From NCBI GenBank assembly GCA_963833585.1, contig CAWHYF010000003.1:561281-625280 (forward strand): 64,000 nucleotides of DNA, read 5' to 3'. Shown one piece after another: positions 34,354 through 42,561 of this stretch (position 1 is its first letter; the number at the start of each line of letters is the position of its first letter). The notes beneath the pieces were generated by a model that saw nothing but the letters and a program-made list of their open reading frames with translations, had not been told where the DNA came from and made no database searches. A program made the position numbers and the translations under genes. The DNA is from Bog-756 sp963833585 (GTDB taxonomy: Bacteria; Actinomycetota; Acidimicrobiia; Acidimicrobiales; RAAP-2).

Positions 34354-34919
34354 GTGCGCCACCCGAGGAGCTGTTTGGCCCGGATCAGGTCGGCCCGCAT
34401 CTCCGCCACGACCGCGCCCCCGGATCGGAGGGCGGCGGCCGGGTGGTAGGTCGGCACCAGATGCCATCCGTCCATCGGGTAGGACTGGCCGCGGACCTTG
34501 GTGATGCCGAGATCGGTCCGGAGCAGGAGCTTGGTGGCGAAGTTCCCGAGGGTGATCACCACGGCGGGGGCGATGGCACCCAGCTGGGCCTCCAGGTAGG
34601 GACGGCACGAGGCGATCTCGTCGGGTTTGGGGTCTCGGTTGTCCGGCGGTCGGCATTTGACCACGTTGGCGATGTAGACGTGGCCGCGGTCCACGCCCAG
34701 CTCTTCGAGGAGGAGCCGGTCGAGCAGCCTCCCCGATCGACCCACGAACGGCTCTCCTTGCAGGTCCTCGTCCCGCCCCGGGGCCTCCCCCACGAACATC
34801 AGGTCGGCGTGGGCATCGCCCACACCGAAGACCACCTGGGTCCGGTGGGCGGACAGCGGACACCGGGTACAGCCGGCGGCCTCACGGGCGAGGTCGGCCA
34901 GGTCGGTCGCGGACGCCAC
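34350..34919 (-). CDS. Uracil-DNA glycosylase family 4 (Fe-S)
   Basis: From the GTG at 34919 (VASATDLADLAREAAGC) the protein has 189 residues. GCTRCPLSAHRT gives the first two Fe-S Cys residues and the C..C pair in VVKCRPPDNRDPKPDEIASC the others. FVGEAPGRDEDLQGEPFVG is the catalytic motif A and VPTYHPAAALR motif B with the His. It removes uracil from DNA, useful in a G+C-rich genome where cytosine deamination is frequent. It opens a tight UDG-tsaE-tsaB-rimI overlap cluster. No confident promoter seen. Confidence 0.93.
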   Translation of the reverse strand: MASATDLADLAREAAGCTRCPLSAHRTQVVFGVGDAHADLMFVGEAPGRDEDLQGEPFVGRSGRLLDRLLLEELGVDRGHVYIANVVKCRPPDNRDPKPDEIASCRPYLEAQLGAIAPAVVITLGNFATKLLLRTDLGITKVRGQSYPMDGWHLVPTYHPAAALRSGGAVVAEMRADLIRAKQLLGWRT

Positions 34920-35050
34920 CGCCGCATCGTACCGCCCGGACGATCTCCACCGGCAGGGCCCCAGGGCAAGGTCGGCCCCGCGGCGCCCCGCCGACCCTCC
35001 GATCGCCCCACCGTCCGTCGCCGACCGCGCCTCGGTCCGCCTCGGTCCGC

Positions 35051-36229
35051 TCAGTCCGCCGGGCCCTCGCCGTGGACGACGCGGGGTACCCGGGGGCCGA
35101 TGTCGCACACCACCTCGTAGCTGATGGTGCCGAGAAGACCGGCCCACTCCCCGGCGGTGATCTCCTGGTCACCCTGGCGGCCGATCAGGACCACCTCGTC
35201 ACCCACCGCCACCCTCGCCGTGCCCACCGGGCCGCAGTCCACCACGATCTGGTCCATCGTCACGACCCCGGCCATGGGGTGGCGGCGGCCGCCGATCAGC
35301 ACCTCGCCGCCCTGGTCGAAGAGCCGGCGTGGAACCCCGTCGGCGTACCCGATGGGCACGGTGGCCACCGTCGTATCGCACGGCACCGGTCGGCGGCGTC
35401 CATACGAGGGGCGCTCGCCCGCGGCCACGTCCCGCACGTAGGTGACCCGGCTGCGCAGGGAGAGCACCGGCTCGAGCCGGCGACCACCGGTGGCCTCGGC
35501 GAGGGTCGAGGCCAGGGCGGGGGTGGGGGCCATCCCGTAGAGCGCCAGGCCGCACCGCACCATGTCCCGCCGGGATGCGGCTGCCCCGATGGTCCCGGCC
35601 GAGTTGGCCACGTGCAGCATGGGTGGCCGATGGCCGGCCCTGGCGAGGTCGGCCACCGCGGCATCGAAGCGGTCGAGCTGGAGCCGGGTGAAGTTCCGGT
35701 CGTCGGGCTCGTCGCCGTCGGCAACGGCGAGGTGGGTCCACAGCGCGCCCAACGCCAGACCGGGGTCGGCCGCGATGGCGTCGACCAGTGAGGCGACGGC
35801 GGCCGGATCGGCGCCCACCCGGTGCATCCCGGTGTCCACCTTGAGGTGCACCGGTACCGGGGGCACCCCGGCGCGGGCCACGGCCCGTCCGAGGGCCTCG
35901 ACTCCTCCGGCGGTGTAGACCGTCGGGACCAGACGGCGAGCCACCGCCTCGGCCATCCCCTCCAACGGCGGCTCGGAGAGCAGGAGCACGGGCGCCTCGA
36001 TGCCGGCCTCCCGGAGGGTCACCCCCTCTTCGACCAGGGCCACGGCGAGCCAGGTTGCACCTCCTTCGAGGGCGGCCCGGGCGACGGGAACGTCGCCGTG
36101 CCCGTAGCCGTCGGCCTTCACCACCCCGCAGAGGGCCGCAGGACCGATGAGCCCGCACAGCACGGCGGCGTTGTGCCGTACCGCGTCGAGGTCGATGTCG
36201 GCCCAGGCCGGCCGCCAACGCTCAGCCAC
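35051..36229 (-). CDS. alr: Alanine racemase (C-terminal part of the fused frame, or separate gene from GTG 36229)
   Basis: If translation restarts at the GTG at 36229 the product is a normal alanine racemase of 392 residues: VAERWRPAWADIDLDAVRHN, the PLP-Lys in VVKADGYGHGDVPVARAALEGG, HLKVDTGMHRVG, MVRCGLALYGMAP, TVATVPIGYADGVPRR and VTMDQIVVDCG. The codons before this GTG read GGPRDP and the ribosome site is poor. A separate gene is usual in actinobacteria, where alr and nnr are close neighbours. It supplies D-Ala for the wall; glmS and glmM nearby supply UDP-GlcNAc precursors. Confidence 0.8.
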   Translation of the reverse strand: MAERWRPAWADIDLDAVRHNAAVLCGLIGPAALCGVVKADGYGHGDVPVARAALEGGATWLAVALVEEGVTLREAGIEAPVLLLSEPPLEGMAEAVARRLVPTVYTAGGVEALGRAVARAGVPPVPVHLKVDTGMHRVGADPAAVASLVDAIAADPGLALGALWTHLAVADGDEPDDRNFTRLQLDRFDAAVADLARAGHRPPMLHVANSAGTIGAAASRRDMVRCGLALYGMAPTPALASTLAEATGGRRLEPVLSLRSRVTYVRDVAAGERPSYGRRRPVPCDTTVATVPIGYADGVPRRLFDQGGEVLIGGRRHPMAGVVTMDQIVVDCGPVGTARVAVGDEVVLIGRQGDQEITAGEWAGLLGTISYEVVCDIGPRVPRVVHGEGPAD

Positions 36230-37630
36230 GGGATCCCGGGGCCCGCCGGCCCGGGGCGGCCCGCCCGCCCGCCGTCCGAGCTCGGCCATCACCACCGGCA
36301 CCAGATCGGGTAGGTCTCCGGCCATGGTCCCCGCACCGTAGGCCAGGGCGCCGGCCCGACCATGGAGGTGGGCACCCAGGGCCGCGGCGTCGAGGGGGTC
36401 GACACCGCGTGCCACGAGGGCCCCGATGATCCCGGACAGGACGTCCCCGGTCCCCGCGGTGGCCAGGGCGGTGGTGCCCGCCCGGGCCAGGCGGACCCGG
36501 CTGTCGGGGTGAGCCACGGCGGTGGTGGGCCCTTTCAGGAGGGCCACCGCGCCGGAGGTGGAGGCCAGGGCACGGGCGGCGGCGATCCGGTCGGGACCCG
36601 GGTCCCTGCCGGCCAGGCGGGCGAACTCCCCGTCGTGGGGGGTGAGCACCAGCCGGGACCGGGCCTGGAGGGAGCGGTCCCGGCCCACCTGCCCGAGGGC
36701 GTAGAGACCGTCGGCGTCCACCACCACCGGGACCGGCGAGTCGGCCAACAGCCGGAGCACGTCGGCCGCGGTGCTCTCGGCACGCCCGAGGCCCGGGCCG
36801 ACCACCACGGCCGTACAGCGGGAGGCGGCGTCGAGGGCGGCCGACGCCCACCCCTCCGCCGGCAGGGGGACGCTCACCGCCTCGGTGGCCGGGGAGTCGG
36901 CCAGGTCCAGACCCGGAACACCCAGGCGGACCATGCCGGCGCCGGCGCGGTAGGCGGCGCGGGCGCACAGGCCGGCGGCCCCGACCATCCCCGGGGACCC
37001 CGCCACCACCAGGACGGCGGCCGACCACTTGTTGCCCTGGCGGCTGCGCATCGGGATCAGTCGGGCCAGGTCGCCGTCCTCGATCACGCCCACCGCCGGA
37101 CTGCCGGCGGGCAGGCCGATGTCGGCCACGGCCACCTCGCCGGCCAGCCGGACCCCGTCGCCCTGGAGCAGGCCGGGCTTGAGCGCCACGAAGGTCACGG
37201 TTCGGACTGCGGTCGCCGGAGCGCCGGAGGCCTCGCCGGTGTCGCCGCGTACCCCCGATGGAATGTCCACGGCCAGCACCGGGGTCCCCTGGGGCACCGG
37301 GGGGAAGCGGAATTCGCCTCGGAATCCGGTGCCGAAGGCGGCGTCGATGACCAGGTCGGCCGGGCCGATGGTGGTCGGCGAGGCCACGTCGACCAGCCGG
37401 GTCCGGGCGCCCCGCCGCCGGAGGATCTCTGCGGCCACCCGCCCGTCGGCCCCGTTGTTGCCCGGCCCGGCCACCACGGTCACCCGACGGCCGTACGCCC
37501 CTCCCAGGAGCTCCAGGGCGGCCCGGGCCACGGCCAGGCCGGCCCGGGCCACCAGGGTCTCGAGCGGGGTCGAGGCCAGGGCCGCGGCGTCGACGGCATT
37601 CATCTCGGAGACGGTGAGGACCGGCTGCAT
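35051..37630 (-). CDS. Fused NAD(P)H-hydrate epimerase/dehydratase (Nnr) and alanine racemase
   Basis: One uninterrupted frame of 859 residues holds three domains. Residues 1-200: YjeF_N epimerase with VVAGPGNNGADGRVAAEILRRRG and VLAVDIPSGVRGDTG. About 205-455: ADP-dependent dehydratase with GSPGMVGAAGLCARA, GPGLGRAE and GTGDVLSGIIGALVARG. About 468-859: alanine racemase with VVKADGYGHGDVPVA (PLP Lys), HVANSAGTIG and PIGYADGVPR. No stop divides Nnr from Alr, though a GTG at 36229 could start Alr alone. A stop in another frame at 36222-36224 would give an overlap if one indel existed. CGGAG precedes the ATG at 37630. Nnr repairs hydrated NAD(P)H; Alr makes D-alanine for peptidoglycan. Confidence 0.85.
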   Translation of the reverse strand: MQPVLTVSEMNAVDAAALASTPLETLVARAGLAVARAALELLGGAYGRRVTVVAGPGNNGADGRVAAEILRRRGARTRLVDVASPTTIGPADLVIDAAFGTGFRGEFRFPPVPQGTPVLAVDIPSGVRGDTGEASGAPATAVRTVTFVALKPGLLQGDGVRLAGEVAVADIGLPAGSPAVGVIEDGDLARLIPMRSRQGNKWSAAVLVVAGSPGMVGAAGLCARAAYRAGAGMVRLGVPGLDLADSPATEAVSVPLPAEGWASAALDAASRCTAVVVGPGLGRAESTAADVLRLLADSPVPVVVDADGLYALGQVGRDRSLQARSRLVLTPHDGEFARLAGRDPGPDRIAAARALASTSGAVALLKGPTTAVAHPDSRVRLARAGTTALATAGTGDVLSGIIGALVARGVDPLDAAALGAHLHGRAGALAYGAGTMAGDLPDLVPVVMAELGRRAGGPPRAGGPRDPVAERWRPAWADIDLDAVRHNAAVLCGLIGPAALCGVVKADGYGHGDVPVARAALEGGATWLAVALVEEGVTLREAGIEAPVLLLSEPPLEGMAEAVARRLVPTVYTAGGVEALGRAVARAGVPPVPVHLKVDTGMHRVGADPAAVASLVDAIAADPGLALGALWTHLAVADGDEPDDRNFTRLQLDRFDAAVADLARAGHRPPMLHVANSAGTIGAAASRRDMVRCGLALYGMAPTPALASTLAEATGGRRLEPVLSLRSRVTYVRDVAAGERPSYGRRRPVPCDTTVATVPIGYADGVPRRLFDQGGEVLIGGRRHPMAGVVTMDQIVVDCGPVGTARVAVGDEVVLIGRQGDQEITAGEWAGLLGTISYEVVCDIGPRVPRVVHGEGPAD

Positions 37631-37641
37631 CGGCTCCGACG

Positions 37642-38118
37642 CTACGACGTCGACGGCCGGCCGCGCTCGGCCACCACCAGGGCCACCGCCACCCGATCGG
37701 TGTGGGACAGCGACAGGTGCCACCGCACGGCACCGGCCAGTCTCGCCCGCTCCGCGGCCGCACCCGAAATGACCAGGCGCGGCGCCTCCAGGCCGTCCCG
37801 TCTGACCTCCACCTCGTGGAAGGGGTAGGCCCCCAGGCCCACCCCCATGGCCTTCATCACCGCCTCCTTGGCCGCGAAGCGGGTGGACAGCCGGGGTACG
37901 GGATCCGCCGCCGACCGGGCGTAGGCGAGCTCGGCTTCGGTGAACAACCGGTCGGCCACCGAGGCCCGGCGTTCGAGGACCCGGGCGAATCGGGCCAGAT
38001 CCACCGCGTCGACGCCCACGCCCACCACCCCGACCGGTGGGTGCTCCTGGCCCAGCAGGTCCAGGGCCAGGCTCCGGGCCAGCGCCGCCACCGGCTCGGC
38101 ACCGTCCCGTCCGGTCAC
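37642..38118 (-). CDS. acpS: Holo-[acyl-carrier-protein] synthase
   Basis: From the GTG at 38118, overlapping the glmS stop by GTGA, the protein has 158 residues. GVGVDAVDLARFARVLERR is the first AcpS motif with its metal-binding Asp. RFAAKEAVMKAMGVGLGAYPFHEVEV is the second, with the catalytic Glu and Lys, and WHLSLSHTDRVAVALVV the third. An N-terminal extension of about 35 residues precedes the usual start. It transfers phosphopantetheine from CoA to ACP for fatty-acid synthesis. The gene is 11 bases upstream of nnr. Confidence 0.94.
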   Translation of the reverse strand: MTGRDGAEPVAALARSLALDLLGQEHPPVGVVGVGVDAVDLARFARVLERRASVADRLFTEAELAYARSAADPVPRLSTRFAAKEAVMKAMGVGLGAYPFHEVEVRRDGLEAPRLVISGAAAERARLAGAVRWHLSLSHTDRVAVALVVAERGRPSTS

Positions 38119-39995
38119 TCGACGGTGACCACCTTGGCCAGGTTGCGGGGTCGGTCCACGTCCAGGCCGTGCAGCCGGGCCAGGTGGTAGGCGAACATCT
38201 GCATGGGCACCACGTCGATGATCGGGGCGAACAGGTACTCGGTCTGGGGTACCCACAACACGGCGTCGGCCTGGCGGGCGGTCTCCTCGTCACCGTCATT
38301 GGCCACCAGCACCACGGTGGCGCCGCGGCTCTTGACCTCGGTGACGTTGCTCATCATCTTCTCCCAGATCGGGGTGCGGGTGGCCACCGCGATGACCACG
38401 GTCCCCGACTCGACCAGGGCGATGGGCCCGTGCTTCAGCTCGCCGGCCGGGAAGCCCTCCGCCCGGAGGTAGGAGAGCTCCTTCAGCTTCAGGGCGCCCT
38501 CGAGGGCCACCGGGTAGCCGACTTGGCGCCCGAGGAACATGAAGGAGGGCGAGTCGCGGTAGCGGGCGGCCACCGCCTCCACCTGGGCGCCCCGCTCCAG
38601 GGCCAGGGCCACCTTGTCGGGGAGCGATCCCATGGCCTCGAACAGGGTCCGGGCGTCGGCCGCGGAAAGCGTGCCTCGCGCCTGGGCCAGGTAGAGGGCC
38701 AGGATCTCCAGGGCGGTGATCTGGGCCAGGTGGGTCTTGGTGGCGGCCACCCCGATCTCCGGCCCGGCCCGGGTGTACAGGACGGCGTCGCTCCCGCGGG
38801 CCATCGACGAGTCGACCACGTTGCAGATCACCAGGACGTTGGCCCCCTGGCGGTGGGCCTCCTCCATGGCGATCCGGGTGTCCGCCGTCTCGCCGGATTG
38901 ACTGACCCCGATGACCAGGGTGGTCGAGTCGAGGACCGGGTCGCGGTAGATGAACTCGCTGGCGATGTCGATCTCGACGGGAATCCGGGCCCAGTGCTCG
39001 ATGGCGTACTTGGCCATCAGCCCGGCGTGGTAGCTGCTCCCGCAGGCCACGATGAACACCTTGTTGACCTGGCGGAGCTGCTCGTTGGTGATGTGCACCT
39101 CGTCCAGGGACAAGGTGCCGTCGGGGAGCAGCCGGTCGAGCAGGGTGTCGGCCACCGCCTTGGGCTGCTCGTGCATCTCCTTGGACATGAAGTCGTCGTA
39201 CCCGTCCTTGCGGGCGGCATCGAGGTCCCAACTCACGGTGATGGTCTGGGGATCCACTTCGGCACCGGTGCCGTCGGTCACCCGCAACCGTCCCGGGCGC
39301 AACTCGGCCACCTGGTCGTCCTCCAGCACGAAGAAGTCCCGTGTCAGGCCCAGGATGGCCGGGATGTCCGACGCCAGGAAGGCGGCGTCGCCGTTGAGAC
39401 CCATCAGCAATGGGGAGACCCTCCGGGCCGCCACGATCAGGTCTGGCTCGGCGGCGCCCACCACGGCGAGGGCGAAGGCCCCCCGAACCCGGGCCAGGGC
39501 CGAGCGCACGGCGTCGGCCAGTCCGAGCTCGGGGTGTGCGGCGGCCGCCGCCTCGATCAGGTGGGCCAGCACCTCGGTGTCGGTCTCCGATTGGAGGCGG
39601 TGGCCGGCGGCGACCAGCTCATCGGCCAGCTCCACGTGGTTCTCGATGATCCCGTTGTGGACCAGGGCGAGCTGGCCCGAGCAGTCCACGTGGGGGTGGG
39701 CGTTGTCTTCGGAGGGACCGCCGTGGGTGGCCCACCGGGTATGGCCGATGCCGGCGGTCGAACCGGCGGGGGCGGACTCCGCCCGCTTGGTCAGGTCACC
39801 GAGCGACCGGGTGCCGTTGGCCGCCCGGGCGCGCCACAGGCCGTCGGCGGAGTCCGGACCGACCAGGGCGATGCCGGCCGAGTCGTAGCCGCGGTACTCG
39901 AGCCGGCCCAGCCCTTCCAGCAGCACCTCGAGCACGTCCGTGGGGTCGACGGCGCCGAGGTCAGGGGATCGGGTGATTCCGATGATGCCGCACAT
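38115..39995 (-). CDS. glmS: Glucosamine-fructose-6-phosphate aminotransferase (isomerising)
   Basis: The 626-residue protein begins MCGIIGITR with Cys2, the glutaminase nucleophile after Met removal. GIGHTRWATHGGPSEDNAHPH and HNGIIENHVEL are glutaminase motifs. The two SIS modules contain ACGSSYHAGLMAKY, GVSQSGETADT, GPEIGVAATKTHLAQ and LGRQVGYPVALEGALKLKE, and it ends LAKVVTVE, the conserved terminus. It makes glucosamine-6-phosphate, the first step to UDP-GlcNAc. The frame is intact. glmM lies 86 bases upstream, so the two hexosamine genes are clustered. Confidence 0.98.
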   Translation of the reverse strand: MCGIIGITRSPDLGAVDPTDVLEVLLEGLGRLEYRGYDSAGIALVGPDSADGLWRARAANGTRSLGDLTKRAESAPAGSTAGIGHTRWATHGGPSEDNAHPHVDCSGQLALVHNGIIENHVELADELVAAGHRLQSETDTEVLAHLIEAAAAAHPELGLADAVRSALARVRGAFALAVVGAAEPDLIVAARRVSPLLMGLNGDAAFLASDIPAILGLTRDFFVLEDDQVAELRPGRLRVTDGTGAEVDPQTITVSWDLDAARKDGYDDFMSKEMHEQPKAVADTLLDRLLPDGTLSLDEVHITNEQLRQVNKVFIVACGSSYHAGLMAKYAIEHWARIPVEIDIASEFIYRDPVLDSTTLVIGVSQSGETADTRIAMEEAHRQGANVLVICNVVDSSMARGSDAVLYTRAGPEIGVAATKTHLAQITALEILALYLAQARGTLSAADARTLFEAMGSLPDKVALALERGAQVEAVAARYRDSPSFMFLGRQVGYPVALEGALKLKELSYLRAEGFPAGELKHGPIALVESGTVVIAVATRTPIWEKMMSNVTEVKSRGATVVLVANDGDEETARQADAVLWVPQTEYLFAPIIDVVPMQMFAYHLARLHGLDVDRPRNLAKVVTVE

Positions 39996-40081
39996 AGGTC
40001 CCGAGGCTAGCGGTCGGAGGGTCCCGACCGATGGGCATCGGCCACCTGCCGGCGGGGTCCGGCCCCAACCCCGGGGTCCGG

Positions 40082-41449
40082 TCAGCCGTGTGTGGCGGCG
40101 GCGGCCTGCAGCTCGAATCCCACCAGCTTGCCCAGCCGTTCGGCGATGGCCGCGGCTACGCCGTCGCCGCTGGCCTCGACCATCACCCGAACCAACGGCT
40201 CGGTGCCGCTGGGCCGCAGCAGCACCCTACCGCCGTCGCCGAGGCGGGCCTCTTCCTCGGCGACCGCCGACCACACCGCTTCGGCCGCCCCCAGGAGCTC
40301 CGTGTTGGGGACCGGCACGTTGATCAGCACCTGGGGGATCCGGGTGACCAGCCCGTCCAGCAGGTGGGTCAGCGGCCGGGCCGAGCGGGCGACCAGGTCA
40401 GCCAGGATCAGACCGGTGAGCAGCCCGTCGCCGGTGGTGGCCAGGCGCCGGAAGATGATGTGGCCCGACTGCTCCCCGCCGAGGGAGAGACCGTCCTTGT
40501 CCAGTGCGGCCAGCACGTGCCGGTCCCCCACCGCGGTCTCCTTGACGATGATGCCCCGCTCCTCCATGGCCAAGCGGAAGCCCAGATTGGTCATGACCGT
40601 GACCACCACGGTGTTGCCGGCCAGTTGGCCCCGTTCGGCGAGGTCCAGAGCGAACAGGGCGATCAGCTCGTCCCCGTTGACCAGCTCGCCGTCGGGGCCG
40701 ATGGCCAGAAGCCGGTCGGCGTCGCCGTCGAGGGCCAGACCCAGGTCCGCCCGGTGTTCGACCACCGCCCCCGCCAGGGTGGCGGTGGACGTTGAACCGC
40801 ACCCGTCGTTGATGTTGGTCCCGTCCGGCTCGCAGCCGATGGCCACCACCTCGGCCCCCAGTCCCTCGTAGAGGGCGGCGGCCAGCCCGGAGGCCGAACC
40901 GTTGGCACTGTCCACCACCAGCCGGAGTCCGTCCAGGCGACGGCCCTCCAGCAGCGATGCCAGGTGGTCCAGGTAGGAACGGCCCAGCCCGGGCTCGGCC
41001 CGGAAACTGCCGACCCCGTGCCCCTCGAGACGGCGGGGACCCTTGACCGAGGGATCGAGCACCCGGTCGAGTTCGTCCTCGATCGCCGCCTCCATCTCCT
41101 CGCCCAACTTGGCCCCACCGGCGGCGAACAGCTTGATCCCGTTGTCGGCGAACGGATTGTGCGAGGCCGAGATCACCGCAGCGGGGACCGCACGCTCCGC
41201 CGACAGCCAGGCCAGGGCCGGCGTCGGCAGCACACCCAGGTCGACCACGTCGGCTCCCTCGCTGGCCAGCCCGGCCGACAGAGCCGACTGGAGCAACGGG
41301 CCCGACCGACGGGTGTCCCGACCCACCAGGAAGGTGGCCGCGGAGATGGTGCGGGCCACCGCCCGCCCGAGGGCCAGCGCCAGCTCCGGGGTCAGCTCGA
41401 CATTGGCGACACCCCGGACCCCGTCGGTGCCGAACCGGGCGGTGACCAC
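40082..41449 (-). CDS. glmM: Phosphoglucosamine mutase
   Basis: The 455-residue protein starts at the GTG at 41449, 4 bases after the rpsI stop. ARFGTDGVRGVAN, the phosphoserine loop VISASHNPFADNGIKLF, the metal loop ALDGDADRLLAIG, EQSGHIIF and the phosphate-binding RPSGTEPLVRVMVEA are all present. It converts glucosamine-6-phosphate to glucosamine-1-phosphate. Its linkage to rplM-rpsI is conserved in many actinobacteria, tying cell-wall precursor supply to ribosome synthesis. Residue count and domain order are normal. Confidence 0.97.
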   Translation of the reverse strand: MVTARFGTDGVRGVANVELTPELALALGRAVARTISAATFLVGRDTRRSGPLLQSALSAGLASEGADVVDLGVLPTPALAWLSAERAVPAAVISASHNPFADNGIKLFAAGGAKLGEEMEAAIEDELDRVLDPSVKGPRRLEGHGVGSFRAEPGLGRSYLDHLASLLEGRRLDGLRLVVDSANGSASGLAAALYEGLGAEVVAIGCEPDGTNINDGCGSTSTATLAGAVVEHRADLGLALDGDADRLLAIGPDGELVNGDELIALFALDLAERGQLAGNTVVVTVMTNLGFRLAMEERGIIVKETAVGDRHVLAALDKDGLSLGGEQSGHIIFRRLATTGDGLLTGLILADLVARSARPLTHLLDGLVTRIPQVLINVPVPNTELLGAAEAVWSAVAEEEARLGDGGRVLLRPSGTEPLVRVMVEASGDGVAAAIAERLGKLVGFELQAAAATHG

Positions 41450-41453
41450 CGGA

Positions 41454-41852
41454 CTACCGCTTGGAGTACTGGGGCGCCTTACGGGCCTTCTTCAGGCCGT
41501 ACTTCTTCGACTCCTTCTCCCGGGCGTCGCGGGTGAGGAATCCCACCTTCTTGAGCGAGCCCCGCAGCTCAGGGTCGAGCTCGCAGAGCGCCCTGGCGAT
41601 GCCGAGACGGAACGCCCCGGCCTGGCCCGAGACGCCACCGCCGTCAATGGTCACGTCGATGTCCCACGACTCGGTGGTCTCGGTGAGTCGCAACGGCTCG
41701 GTCACGATCATCCGGTGGGTGGCCGACGTGAAGTACTCCTCGAACTTCTGCCCGTTCACGGTGATCGCGCCCTGGCCGGGACGTATCCGTACCCGGGCTA
41801 CCGCCTGCTTTCGGCGTCCGGTGGTCTGGCAGATGGGAGCGGCGTTGGCCAC
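41454..41852 (-). CDS. rpsI: 30S ribosomal protein uS9
   Basis: From the GTG at 41852, 6 bases after GAGGA, the protein has 132 residues. TTGRRKQAVARVRIRPGQG opens the core, VSGQAGAFRLGIARAL is the central motif and the Lys/Arg-rich end KKYGLKKARKAPQYSKR reaches the P-site tRNA. The frame stays open upstream to a GTG at 41942 overlapping rplM, which would add 30 polar residues; some actinobacterial S9 proteins have such leaders, so that start cannot be excluded. Confidence 0.95.
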   Translation of the reverse strand: MANAAPICQTTGRRKQAVARVRIRPGQGAITVNGQKFEEYFTSATHRMIVTEPLRLTETTESWDIDVTIDGGGVSGQAGAFRLGIARALCELDPELRGSLKKVGFLTRDAREKESKKYGLKKARKAPQYSKR

Positions 41853-41931
41853 GGTGGTTCCTCGCGTTCGATTCTGGTCGTCGTTGGTTCGGGTAGCGGT
41901 CGTGCCCGCCGGAGGCGGATCGGCCTGGGGG

Positions 41932-42399
41932 TCAGCTTCCACTCCGGGCTGACGCCGTGCGGCGGGCCCCCGGGAGCTCGAGAGGTTCGGGGGCCTGGGC
42001 GGCGTGAGGGTGCTCGGGCCCCTTGTAGACCTTCAGCTTGGTGGCCATCTGACGACCCAGCCGGTTCTTCGGGAGCATCCCGGTGATGGCGTTGCGCACC
42101 ACATCGTCGGAGCGGTGGATCATCAGGTCGCCGTAACTGGTCGCGGTGAGACCGCCCGGGTAGCCCGAGTGCCGGTAGGCCATCTTGGACTCGGCCTTTC
42201 CGGAGGTCAGCACCACCTTCTCGGCGTTGATCACGATCACGTGGTCACCCACGTCGGCGTTGGGCGCGAAGGTCGGCTTGTGCTTGCCCCGGAGGACCGC
42301 AGCCACCTCGGTGGCCAGGCGGCCGAGCACCAGGCCGTCGGCGTCGACGATGCGCCAGGCACGGGTGATGTCAGCAGGCTTGGGTGAGAACGTGCGCAC
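41932..42399 (-). CDS. rplM: 50S ribosomal protein uL13
   Basis: From the GTG at 42399, with AAGGA upstream, the protein has 155 residues. VRTFSPKPADITRAWRIVDADGLVLGRLAT is the family opening; RGKHKPTFAPNADVGDHVIVINAEKV and the MLPKNRLGRQMATKLKVYKGPEHPHAAQ motif are canonical. About 18 residues (PEPLELPGARRTASARSGS) extend past the usual end. It is an early assembly protein near 23S domain II. The rplM-rpsI pair follows truA across 162 bases that should contain a promoter. Confidence 0.97.
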   Translation of the reverse strand: MRTFSPKPADITRAWRIVDADGLVLGRLATEVAAVLRGKHKPTFAPNADVGDHVIVINAEKVVLTSGKAESKMAYRHSGYPGGLTATSYGDLMIHRSDDVVRNAITGMLPKNRLGRQMATKLKVYKGPEHPHAAQAPEPLELPGARRTASARSGS

Positions 42400-42561
42400 G
42401 AGATGTCCTTGTCCGGTGAATCTTGGGTCCGGCGGTACCGGGTGGTAGGGCGCCGACTGCTGCGGAGCCGCTGGTTGCTGCCGATCCGGACCGTCTCGGA
42501 GCGATTCCACGAGTTGGTCCCGTCCGCCCCCGGCTGGTGGGCAACCCGGCGACTGCCCAGG

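Noticed and set aside
35051..38299. Extension of the nnr/alr frame upstream to 38299
   Set aside because: Upstream of 37630 the frame is a shadow of acpS and glmS; the Nnr family starts at MQPVLTVSEMNAVD with a good ribosome site.
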